A DNA stretch of 61,016 nucleotides from Planctomycetota bacterium (GTDB lineage Bacteria > Planctomycetota > UBA8742 > UBA2392): contig JAHBYA010000006.1 in the NCBI GenBank assembly GCA_019636195.1, positions 1 through 61,016 on the forward strand, written 5' to 3'. Both the position numbers and the translations under genes were made by a program. The notes beneath the pieces were generated by a model. The model did not search any database. It was given only the letters and a program-made list of their open reading frames with translations, and had not been told where the DNA came from. This document shows positions 53,462 through 61,016 of this stretch, piece after piece (position 1 is the stretch's first letter; each line of letters begins with the position of its first letter).

Positions 53462-54619
53462 ATGCCGCAGGACCGCCGCTTCATGTGGCGCGCGCTTGAA
53501 CTTGCCAAGCGCGGCCAGCCCTACGTCGCCCCCAACCCCATGGTCGGCGCGGTGATCGTGCGCGACGGGCAGGTAGTCGGCGAGGGGTATCACGAAGAGT
53601 TCGGCGCCGCCCACGCCGAAGTCAACGCGCTGAAGCAGGCCGGCGACAAAGCCGCCGGCGCCACCATGTACGTCACGCTTGAGCCCTGCTGCGCCACCTA
53701 CGAGGGCAAGAAGACACCGCCGTGCGTGCCGGCGCTGATTGCCGCCGGCCTCAAGCGCGTCGTGATCGCGATGGAAGACCCCCACGCACAGGTCAAAGGC
53801 TTGGGTGTACGACAGTTGGCGCAGGCCGGCATCGACGTGCACGTCGGCGAGTGCATTGAAGAGGCCCGTGAACTCAACGCGCCCTACATCACCCACACCG
53901 AAAAGGGCCGCCCGCTGGTCACCGCCAAGTGGGCCATGACCATGGACGGCAAAATCGCCACCCGCACCGGCGACGCCCGCTGGATCAGCAGCGAAGAAAG
54001 CCGCAAAGAGGTGCACTACGACCGCGGCTGTACCGGCGCGCTGATTGTCGGGCGCGGCACAGTTGAGCGCGACAACCCGCGCCTGACGGCGCGCGGCGGG
54101 ATCGGCCGCCAGCCGCTGCGCGTTGTGATTGACGCCGACCTGCTGCTGCCGATGGACTGCGAGCTGGTGAAGTCGGCGAAGCTGGCGCCCGTGTTCATCT
54201 ACTGCGCCGAAGACGCGCCGGAAGCGCGGCAGGAAGCGTTGGAGCAGGCGGGCGTTTACCTGATCCTGCTTGAGCGCCACAACAACCATCTGCGCTGGCA
54301 TGAAATCCTGCGCGACCTGGGCGAGCGCGGCGTGACAAGCGCGATCATTGAAGGCGGCGGCGGCTTGTTCGCCACGGCGTTTCAGGAGCGCGCAATTGAC
54401 CGCGTCAAGATTTTCATCGCGCCCAAGATCTTCGGCGGCGAATCCGCCACCACGCCCGTCGAAGGCCCGGGCGTGCCGGACGTTGAGCGCGCGATCCAGT
54501 TTGACCACCTGCGCACGCGCACCATAGGCCCGGACATTGTGATTGAGGGCCGCGCCGTGTATCCCGACAAGACGGGTCCCAGCCCCAGCGGCTACTGGAA
54601 GGGCTACGAGGGCAGGTAA
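53462..54619 (+). CDS. ribD: Bifunctional riboflavin biosynthesis deaminase/reductase RibD
   Basis: Second and third steps of riboflavin synthesis. Deaminase Zn site: HAE (51-53), Cys76 and Cys88 in PCCATYEGKKTPPC; reductase half with KWAMTMDGKIATRTGD and GGGGLFATAF. GAGGAG just upstream fixes the ATG at 53462. 385 aa. Other rib genes are not in the window, and the next gene is radA. Confidence 0.95.
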   Translation: MPQDRRFMWRALELAKRGQPYVAPNPMVGAVIVRDGQVVGEGYHEEFGAAHAEVNALKQAGDKAAGATMYVTLEPCCATYEGKKTPPCVPALIAAGLKRVVIAMEDPHAQVKGLGVRQLAQAGIDVHVGECIEEARELNAPYITHTEKGRPLVTAKWAMTMDGKIATRTGDARWISSEESRKEVHYDRGCTGALIVGRGTVERDNPRLTARGGIGRQPLRVVIDADLLLPMDCELVKSAKLAPVFIYCAEDAPEARQEALEQAGVYLILLERHNNHLRWHEILRDLGERGVTSAIIEGGGGLFATAFQERAIDRVKIFIAPKIFGGESATTPVEGPGVPDVERAIQFDHLRTRTIGPDIVIEGRAVYPDKTGPSPSGYWKGYEGR

Positions 54620-54625
54620 CGCGCC

Positions 54626-56002
54626 ATGGCAAAGAAGTCCAGGCTGGTGTTTGCCTGCCGCGAGTGCGGGCACAACTCGCCCAAGTGGCTGGGCAAGTGC
54701 CCCTCGTGCAGTGCCTGGAACACCTTTGTCGAGGAACTTGACACGTCAAGTGTTCGCCCCTCGCGGCGCGCGGCCTTGAATGAACCAACGCGGCCCCAGC
54801 GCATCGCCGACGTCACGCCGCTGGGGGCCAGCCGCATCAGCACAGGCATTGGCGAGCTGGACCGCGTGCTGGGCGGCGGCCTTGTGCCGGGCAGCGCCGT
54901 GCTGCTGGCGGGCGACCCCGGCATCGGCAAGAGCACGCTGACGCTGCAGGCCGCGCACAGCTTTGCAAAGGCCACCGGCAAGGCGGTGCTGTATGTGACC
55001 GGCGAAGAAAGCGCCGAGCAAGTCAAGCTGCGCGCGGAAAGGCTGAACGCGCTGGGCAACGAGCTTTTTGTCGTCGCCGAGACCAACCTTGATGCGATCC
55101 GCAACCACATCAAGGAGCTTGCGCCCGCGCTGACCATCATTGACAGCATCCAGACGCTGTACGACCAGGAGCTGCCGAGCGCCCCGGGCAGTGTCGGCCA
55201 GGTGCGCGAGTGCTGCGCAGGCGTGATCATGCTGGCCAAGTCGCTGGGCATGCCCGTGATCGTCGTCGGCCACGTAACCAAGGAAGGCACCGTCGCCGGC
55301 CCGCGCACCCTTGAGCACATGGTCGATACCGTGCTCAACTTCGAGGGCGAAAAGTTCCAGGCCTATCGCCTGCTGCGCGCCAGCAAGAACCGCTTCGGCA
55401 GCACCGGCGAGCTGGGCGTCTTTGAAATGCGCCAGGAGGGCCTGGTCGAAGTCGAAAATGCCAGCCGCGTTTTTCTCGACGAGTACGACAACACCCGCAG
55501 CGGCTGTGCGATTCTGCCCGCCGCCGAAGGCACGCGCGTGCTGCTGGTGGAGGTCCAGGCGCTGGTGAGCCCCAGCCCGCTTTCCAGCCCGCGCCGCCGT
55601 TTTACCGGCCTTGACCAGAACCGCGCGCACATGCTGCTGGCGGTGCTTGAGCGGCGCGGCGGCTTGCGGCTTTCGCAGCTTGAGTGCTATCTGAACGTGG
55701 TTGGCGGCGTAACGGTCGAGGAGCCCGCGGCGGACCTGGCGGCGTGCTTTGCGGTCGCCAGCAGCGCCAACGAAGTCAAGCTGCCGCCGGCAACGGTGTT
55801 CATCGGCGAAGTCGGCCTGGGCGGCGAAGTTCGCAGCAGCAATTTGATGCAGCAGCGGCTGGATGAATCGGCCAAGCTGGGTTTCACGCAGGCGGTGGTT
55901 CCGAAGCTGCGCGGCGAGAACATCCGCGCGCCGGAAGGGTTCAAGCTGATCCAGCTCGGCAATCTGCGCGAAGGCCTGGAGCGCTTCTATCTCGTGAAGT
56001 AG
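54626..56002 (+). CDS. radA: DNA repair protein RadA/Sms
   Basis: Branch-migration helicase in recombinational repair. Zn finger Cys11, 14, 25, 28; Walker A GDPGIGKS (96-103); RadA-specific KNRFG (254-258); C-terminal Lon-like domain (EVGLGGEVRSSN). 458 aa. Starts 7 nt after ribD; convergent with the retron RT gene by 2 nt. Confidence 0.96.
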   Translation: MAKKSRLVFACRECGHNSPKWLGKCPSCSAWNTFVEELDTSSVRPSRRAALNEPTRPQRIADVTPLGASRISTGIGELDRVLGGGLVPGSAVLLAGDPGIGKSTLTLQAAHSFAKATGKAVLYVTGEESAEQVKLRAERLNALGNELFVVAETNLDAIRNHIKELAPALTIIDSIQTLYDQELPSAPGSVGQVRECCAGVIMLAKSLGMPVIVVGHVTKEGTVAGPRTLEHMVDTVLNFEGEKFQAYRLLRASKNRFGSTGELGVFEMRQEGLVEVENASRVFLDEYDNTRSGCAILPAAEGTRVLLVEVQALVSPSPLSSPRRRFTGLDQNRAHMLLAVLERRGGLRLSQLECYLNVVGGVTVEEPAADLAACFAVASSANEVKLPPATVFIGEVGLGGEVRSSNLMQQRLDESAKLGFTQAVVPKLRGENIRAPEGFKLIQLGNLREGLERFYLVK

Positions 56003-56004
56003 CA

Positions 56005-57387
56005 CTACCAGCGAATCTGGCTGAACAGGGCTTGCAGCTTGCGGCCGCGTTCCGGCCCGATATGGCTGACGTGCGCGATCTTGCCCTGCAGCCAGCCCCT
56101 GAAGTCCGGGTGGTTTTCGCGGTTTTCACCGTGCGGGCCGCGCTTGATGCAGTTGTTCAGGATGGCCTTCAGGCGGTCGTAGTCGCGGCGGCTGACGTTG
56201 GTCTTGTGGTTGACGACCACGCCCGTCACGCGCTGCTGGCGGCCCTGGCGCATGACTCGGGTCTTCTTGTCGTTCAGCGCCAGTCCTTCGCTTTGCACGA
56301 TTTTGGTGACAAGCCCAATAAACTTCGGCGCGTGAAACGCCAGGTCATCACTGCCGCTGAAGGTCATGTCGTCGGCATAGCGCGTGTAGTCCGCCCCGAA
56401 CTTGCGCGCCAGCCCAGCCAGCCGCTTGTCCATGCGCCGGCAGATCGCGTTGCTGATGCCCGGGCTGGTAGGCGCGCCCTGCGGCAGCTCGGGGTGGCTA
56501 TAGGTACGCAGCTTGTGAACCTGCGCCGCGTACACCCACCTTTTGCCCTGCTTGACCTGCGCGTCATTCAGGCGCGCCGTGGTCAGGTTCGCCAGTGCGA
56601 CCGCCGTGCCGCGGCCGTAGCCGAGCGAACGAAAGTAGCCGGAAACACGCCGGAAAGTAAACGACGGAAAGAAGTCGCGGATGTCCAGGCTGATCACCAC
56701 GTCCTTGCCCACATGCACGCTTGCGCCGCTCAGCACGTCGCGGCCCTTGCGAAAGCCATGCGCGGCGTCGTGCACGGGCAGCTTGTTGATCAATCTGTCG
56801 ACCAACGCGCGCTGCACCGCCTTGAGCTTCGGCAGCGGCACCATCAGCAAACGCTGGCCGCCCGACGGCTTGTCGATGGCCTTGACGGTGTAGTGCGAAT
56901 CGCAGCCTTCTGAGGCCAGCGGTTTGCCCGCCAGCCAAACCAGCGTATTGCGCCCCACGCCGACCAATGCGGCCAGCGCATCAAGATGTGGAATCTCGGG
57001 CAAGCCGGCTGCGCGAACACGGTCAGGCTTGAAGTGCGGGTCGGGATGCTGTGCCGTGCCGCCGAGGCCCGCAATCGCGCCGGGCTCGGTGTACGCTCCG
57101 GTCATCGGGTCTATGCCGCCGGAGATGGTCTGGTCCGGCAAGGGTGGCAGGGGATCTTTGCTGCGGGCCCTTCGCCACTTCAGGAAGCGAAAGCGCACCC
57201 CCACCGCACGCTGCTGCTGCGGCGTGGGCGGCGGCACCGGGCCGCCGTAGCCTTGGGGCTGATGCTGGTAGGTCTTGGCAGGCTGCGGCTGCGCGCGCGG
57301 CGACGAGTAACCCTTCTGCAGCTTGCCGCCGTAGGGGTCTTTCTTTTTGCCGAACAGCCAGTCAAAGAAACCCAAGCTCGCCCCCAT
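56005..57387 (-). CDS. Retron-type reverse transcriptase, myxobacterial-like
   Basis: Copies its own msd RNA into branched DNA. Palm and finger motifs: PSGGQRLLMVPLPKLK, SLDIRDFFPSF (about 233-243), LPQGAPTSPGISNAIC (from 301), catalytic YADD (337-340), and the retron mark VTG (387-389). AAHGFRKGRD and GASVH stand where Mx162-like RTs have AAHGF and NAxxH. A Pro/Gln-rich extension of about 130 residues precedes the RT domain, as in long myxobacterial RTs. 460 aa from ATG 57387, which starts 43 nt after the ncRNA. No effector gene beside it. Confidence 0.92.
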   Translation of the reverse strand: MGASLGFFDWLFGKKKDPYGGKLQKGYSSPRAQPQPAKTYQHQPQGYGGPVPPPTPQQQRAVGVRFRFLKWRRARSKDPLPPLPDQTISGGIDPMTGAYTEPGAIAGLGGTAQHPDPHFKPDRVRAAGLPEIPHLDALAALVGVGRNTLVWLAGKPLASEGCDSHYTVKAIDKPSGGQRLLMVPLPKLKAVQRALVDRLINKLPVHDAAHGFRKGRDVLSGASVHVGKDVVISLDIRDFFPSFTFRRVSGYFRSLGYGRGTAVALANLTTARLNDAQVKQGKRWVYAAQVHKLRTYSHPELPQGAPTSPGISNAICRRMDKRLAGLARKFGADYTRYADDMTFSGSDDLAFHAPKFIGLVTKIVQSEGLALNDKKTRVMRQGRQQRVTGVVVNHKTNVSRRDYDRLKAILNNCIKRGPHGENRENHPDFRGWLQGKIAHVSHIGPERGRKLQALFSQIRW

Positions 57388-57430
57388 GGCCCCGGCATGA
57401 AAGCGACCGCCATTTGTGGCGGCCGCAATC

Positions 57431-57583
57431 GGCGCGTGGGAGAGACTTCCAGCTCCCGGCCTGCCACATGCCGCGATTGGCACAATCGCGGCATGTGGCA
57501 GAGTTGCGTGAGAAGCCACTGCGTTTGAAAGGGGTAACCCCTCTCTTTGCCTGTGAGGGCAGTTCAAATCTCTCCCGCGCGCC
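57431..57583 (-). ncRNA. Retron msr-msd RNA
   Basis: Read on the minus strand. Ends: a1 (57583-57566) and a2 (57448-57431) are complementary over 18 nt with one wobble and one mismatch (GGCGCG, GGGAGAGA blocks). Inside the msr part, TTTGAA/TTCAAA encloses a small TGCC-loop-GGCA hairpin and an 8-bp hairpin with loop TTA. The msd part holds a perfect 19-bp hairpin (57461-57501, loop of 3). RT follows directly. Branch guanosine not assigned with certainty. Confidence 0.85.
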
Positions 57584-57588
57584 GCAGG

Positions 57589-57617
57589 CATTTAACCCTG
57601 CATGCAAGCCGGGTCAA
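57589..57617 (-). promoter_or_regulatory. Retron promoter
   Basis: TTGACC, 17 nt, TAAATG on the minus strand. The predicted start of transcription (about 57582) coincides with the first base of a1. Confidence 0.6.
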
Positions 57618-57657
57618 CAATTGCGGGTCGATTTGCGCAAGAATGAAGATGCCGGCG

Positions 57658-60600
57658 CTACTCGCGTGAGACCACCGCGTGCACCTTGGCGCGCACCGTG
57701 GTGCCGGCGATCTGCGCTTCCATGACGCACGGGCCTTCCGTGCCCGGCGCGGTAAACACGTTGTTCTTGTCCACCACGCCCGCACCCGTGACCTTGCGCC
57801 ACTGGCAGCGCACCTCGTGCTCGTTGTCTTCGTCGTCGATGCCGATTGTCTTGAGCTGCACTTCTTCGAGCGGCTGTACAGCCAGCACCGGCGGGATGAT
57901 CTTCAGCTTCACCATCTGCGGCGGCGGCGCGTTGTTGGCCAGGATGATCCGGGCGCCCTTGCTCTGGCCCACGTTGCCGGCTGCGTCAAATGCGATTGCG
58001 GTGGCCACGTGCTCGCCGTCCGGGACCAGCGCCGTGTCAATGTCGCGCGAGTACGGCGCGGTGGTGACGGGCTCGCCGATTTTCTTGCCGTCGATACAGA
58101 ACTGGACGCGCTCAACACCGTTGGGGTCGTCCGCCTGCGCGACGAACGCGATCACGCCGCGCATCTTCTTGCCCTCGCGGGGCTCAAGCAGCTCCACGTC
58201 AGGGGGCGTGTTGTCAACCTTGAACCCGCGCGGCGCGCTGCGGCGCACATGCCCGAGCACATCGCTGGCTTCAATCACCGCCTCGTGCGGGCCTTCGGCC
58301 AGTTGCCGGGCATCCACCTTCCAGACCCATGGGCTCTGCGTCAGGACATTGCCGTAGTACTGGCCGTCGATCAGCAGGCGGGCCTTGTCAATGCCGATCG
58401 GGTCGCCGATGCTGGCTTGCAGCGTGAACACCCCGCCCACGAACTGTTCTTCGCGCGGCATGATGATGCTGCTTTCCGGCCCCGGGCTTTCGTGCTCAAA
58501 CTCGACGAGGTGGCGACCCGGCTCCAGCGGGCGGCTCAGCACGAAAATCTTGCTGTCGCCCTCAATGTCGGCTTCGGTGCCGTCCACGAACACACGCTTG
58601 AGGCCGGGGAACGACACGCGCACATGCGCACGCGTGGAAAGGTACAGCACCGCCTGCGGGCCCGACGCGCACATGCTGAACTCGACGGGTTTGTTCGGGT
58701 CGTCAGGGTGGCTTGCGCCAAACCCGAGGTAGATGCCCTCCTGCATGTCGTAGGCCAGCACGCTGGTGGCCTTGATTGCAACGTAGCGGCCGGGGTAGTC
58801 GTCGCGCCGGTCCACATAGGCCATCAGCGCGTCGGTCCACAGCCACCCGCACTGTTGGGGCATTCCGCCCTGCCAGCCATTGAACAGCACGGCGCCGTCG
58901 CCCATGGTGGTGCGGTACACGCGGCCGCGCTCGTCGCTGTTGATGCGCCGCACCGCGGGCATCTGCTCAGGTTTGCCGATGCTGATCAGCGTGGCGAGGT
59001 CGCCGCGCCCGCGCATGAACTCAACGGTAAGGCCGGGCAGATTGCCGCCCTGGCCGGGCTCAACGCCCTGCGAAAAGCCGTTGCTGTAAAACACCATGCG
59101 CGCCTGGCGGCCGCTGCCGTCGCTGGCGTCCACCGCCAATGTCCCGCGGTCGATGGCCTTGCCGGCTTCGCCGCCCGTGACGCGCAGGCCCGCGCGCTGC
59201 TGTGTGCGGCCGTCGCCGATGTCAAAGCGGTCAAACAGCAGCACGCTGCCTTCAGTGCGCAGATAAAGCAGGTGGCGCTGGGCCAGGCTGCCTTCCACAC
59301 CCTTGAAGTCGCCGTTGATGTACGCGGCGGCCCCCATGTCAATGTAGTCGCGCACGCGGCCCGGCACCTGCATGCCGCCGATGCCCTCAAACAGGTCGGG
59401 CTCAGCCAGCAGCTTCAGGCTGACGCCGCTGCTGGCCAACTGCACATAGGGCAGCGTGCCGGCCTCGGATTGCAGCGTGACGATGGTGCTGCCGGGGTCC
59501 CAGTCGCTGCGCACGACGGCGCGCGTCTCGGAAAGCCGGGCGCCGGGGCTCATGCTCTGTTCCGGGCTCGCGGCCTGCAGCGTGGGGTCATAGAAGCAGG
59601 CCGTGAGCACCGCGTCCACGCCGCCGTTGGCCGGCAGCTCAAGCCGGTACTTGCTTGAGATGCGCTCTTCCTCGCCGACGCGCTTGGCGGCCTCAGCCAC
59701 GCTGACCTGCTGCAACAGCCACTGCGCAACGCCGTCGCGGTATGTGTCAGCCAGCTTGGCCAGTAATGGCGTCGCGCCGCGAAGCTCTTCGACGCGCAGC
59801 CTGCCGCTGGCGAACAAGCCGCTGCGGTTAGCCCCGAACTGGTGGGCCAGCCAGCGCGGAAGCTGCGACAGGTTGCCGCCCTCGCCCATCAGCATATCGT
59901 CGCCGTAATAGCGCTTGAACGCGATGGCGAACGGCAACAGGTAGCGCATCAGCTCGGTCAAGCCGTTCAGGTCGCTGGCGGCGGGACGGCCATTGTCGGC
60001 GACACGGTTAACGAGCAGCGTTTGCGCGCGCTGCTCGGCGGTATCGACCCAGCGGCGCGCGTTGGGGTAGTACGCCTCGAAGTTCATCAGCGGCAGGCCC
60101 ACCAGGCCGGCAGCCATGGCCCCGGACTCACTGATGCCCGGCGGCGGGTTGTTGCGCGAGTCGGTGATAAAGGCGACCAGCCGGCGCGCGTTTTCATACA
60201 TTGCCGCCGCAACCTCGTTGCGCTCAGCTTCTGAAAGTACCGGCACCAGCAGGTCAAAGGCCAGCCCCGCGTCGCGAATTGCGGTAATACAGCCGCGGCC
60301 CGGCGGCGTCTCGGGGTCGGCGCCGGCGCGGTCGTGCCACTTTGCGCCGTTCTGGCTGGCTTTGCGCAGCAGCGCCTCGCGGGCCCAGGCCATGATGGCG
60401 TGGTCGTCAAGCACGCGGCCGATAAAGGCGCTCTCCAGCAGGCTGGGATTTTCGATGATCCATGCGCCGGTGCTGACACTGCGCAGCGAATAGTAGTCGT
60501 GGTCGTAGGGCACACTGGCGGTCGCGTGCAGCAGGCCCTCAACGCGGTCTTTCATGGCACGCACGAGGCTGGCCAGCAGGCCGCGCTCAAAGCGCACACG

Positions 60601-61016
60601 CAAGTCTGGCAGGTCATCGTCATTGATCAGCAGGCCTGGGTCTTTGATGACCCTGCTTTGCGGCAGTACCTGGCGGATCTCGGTGTCGCTGCCCCGTGCA
60701 TCGGGGATGTGGGCGACGACAGACTCAAGCTCCTCGACGGTCACTTCCTGCTTGGGCGGCGTCGGCAGTCGCTTGGTGAGAATCGCCTGGTTCAGGATGC
60801 TGTCGTCGGTGGGCTCAAGGGCCACGGCCTCGTTCTGGGGCGGCTCGTAGAACGGGCTGACAAACACGTCCGAAAGCGGGCGGATCGCCTTGCTTTCCTG
60901 CGTCGGCGTCTCCTGCGGTATGAAGTACGGGTTGCTGGGCGGGCGTGCAATCTCTTCGGACTGGCGCAGGTCCAGGCTGGTCTCGCCGGACTTGCGGCGG
61001 CGCTCATGTTCGCTGG
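57658..61016 (-). CDS. Large multi-domain protein, 5' end beyond the window
   Basis: Open to the right edge; at least 1119 residues. Pro/Gln-rich linker first, then a helical region (about 110-500) and a beta-rich region that together recall alginate-lyase/heparinase-type (alpha/alpha toroid plus beta-sandwich) enzymes, but catalytic residues cannot be named. Two Ig-like domains follow (LLIDGQYYGNV, DNTPPDVELLEPREG, VQFCIDGKKIGE), then a last beta domain. Likely secreted. Leftward, the next feature is the retron promoter; no link is evident. Confidence 0.7.
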   Translation of the reverse strand, partial: SEHERRRKSGETSLDLRQSEEIARPPSNPYFIPQETPTQESKAIRPLSDVFVSPFYEPPQNEAVALEPTDDSILNQAILTKRLPTPPKQEVTVEELESVVAHIPDARGSDTEIRQVLPQSRVIKDPGLLINDDDLPDLRVRFERGLLASLVRAMKDRVEGLLHATASVPYDHDYYSLRSVSTGAWIIENPSLLESAFIGRVLDDHAIMAWAREALLRKASQNGAKWHDRAGADPETPPGRGCITAIRDAGLAFDLLVPVLSEAERNEVAAAMYENARRLVAFITDSRNNPPPGISESGAMAAGLVGLPLMNFEAYYPNARRWVDTAEQRAQTLLVNRVADNGRPAASDLNGLTELMRYLLPFAIAFKRYYGDDMLMGEGGNLSQLPRWLAHQFGANRSGLFASGRLRVEELRGATPLLAKLADTYRDGVAQWLLQQVSVAEAAKRVGEEERISSKYRLELPANGGVDAVLTACFYDPTLQAASPEQSMSPGARLSETRAVVRSDWDPGSTIVTLQSEAGTLPYVQLASSGVSLKLLAEPDLFEGIGGMQVPGRVRDYIDMGAAAYINGDFKGVEGSLAQRHLLYLRTEGSVLLFDRFDIGDGRTQQRAGLRVTGGEAGKAIDRGTLAVDASDGSGRQARMVFYSNGFSQGVEPGQGGNLPGLTVEFMRGRGDLATLISIGKPEQMPAVRRINSDERGRVYRTTMGDGAVLFNGWQGGMPQQCGWLWTDALMAYVDRRDDYPGRYVAIKATSVLAYDMQEGIYLGFGASHPDDPNKPVEFSMCASGPQAVLYLSTRAHVRVSFPGLKRVFVDGTEADIEGDSKIFVLSRPLEPGRHLVEFEHESPGPESSIIMPREEQFVGGVFTLQASIGDPIGIDKARLLIDGQYYGNVLTQSPWVWKVDARQLAEGPHEAVIEASDVLGHVRRSAPRGFKVDNTPPDVELLEPREGKKMRGVIAFVAQADDPNGVERVQFCIDGKKIGEPVTTAPYSRDIDTALVPDGEHVATAIAFDAAGNVGQSKGARIILANNAPPPQMVKLKIIPPVLAVQPLEEVQLKTIGIDDEDNEHEVRCQWRKVTGAGVVDKNNVFTAPGTEGPCVMEAQIAGTTVRAKVHAVVSRE

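Noticed and set aside
57679..59658. 659-aa plus-strand frame
   Set aside because: Shadow of the large multi-domain gene, rich in His and Arg with no fold pattern.
57658..61016. Large neighbouring gene as retron effector
   Set aside because: It looks extracellular (Ig-like domains, beta-rich), and lies upstream of the retron promoter, so there is no sign of a shared transcript.

Overview
This 61 kb window is GC-rich and almost fully coding: about 54 protein genes, one tRNA-like gene and one retron-type non-coding RNA. I see no insertion sequence, prophage, CRISPR array or rRNA. The cell envelope looks Gram-negative: many lipoproteins with a lipobox, an RND-type periplasmic adaptor, a two-membrane-style signal peptidase SppA, and MurD. 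The mix of an FHA Ser/Thr kinase, an eRF1-like (baeRF) protein, MoxR, a VCBS-repeat lipoprotein, a succinylornithine-type transcarbamylase and dnaA without dnaN suggests a Planctomycetota-like or other deep-branching Gram-negative lineage. That placement is inference. A myxobacterial-type retron also leaves Myxococcota open.

Layout. 0-9.4 kb: a GGDEF cyclase, a precorrin-2 dehydrogenase, unknown lipoproteins, then a leftward run of Nudix, two membrane proteins, RusA-like nuclease, PHP phosphatase and CDF metal transporter. 9.4-20.6 kb: a secreted hydrolase-like protein, a leftward operon (lipoprotein, pcp, adaptor), hemD with a DedA-like protein, sppA with a B12-binding protein, lipA, baeRF and phosphohexomutase. 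20.6-30 kb: CobW-type GTPase, an SRPBCC protein, an enlarged murD, a PEGA lipoprotein, tandem Usp, an unusual slipin, an LRR lipoprotein, an odd tRNA and a SEC-C/TPR protein. 30-43.5 kb: transcarbamylase, TPR lipoprotein, gdhA with an Rrf2 regulator, YjbQ, dnaA with its upstream region, a 13-motif VCBS lipoprotein, coaX and a FlgI-like lipoprotein. 43.5-57 kb: clpX, clpP and tig, an FHA-kinase/TetR pair, phoU-phoB-phoR behind a Pho-box-like promoter, moxR, ribD and radA. 56-61 kb: the retron and the 3' part of a large multi-domain secreted protein.

The most notable system is the retron at 56005-57617. It has a promoter, an msr-msd RNA with complementary a1/a2 ends and a 19-bp perfect msd hairpin, followed by a 460-residue reverse transcriptase with YADD and VTG motifs and a proline-rich N-terminal extension. 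No effector gene is next to it, as in the vertically inherited myxobacterial retrons.

A second theme is a family of 7-nt-phased short repeats in intergenic gaps (2.0, 8.5, 17.0, 21.8 and 45.6 kb). Several are laid out as inverted pairs able to form long imperfect hairpins.
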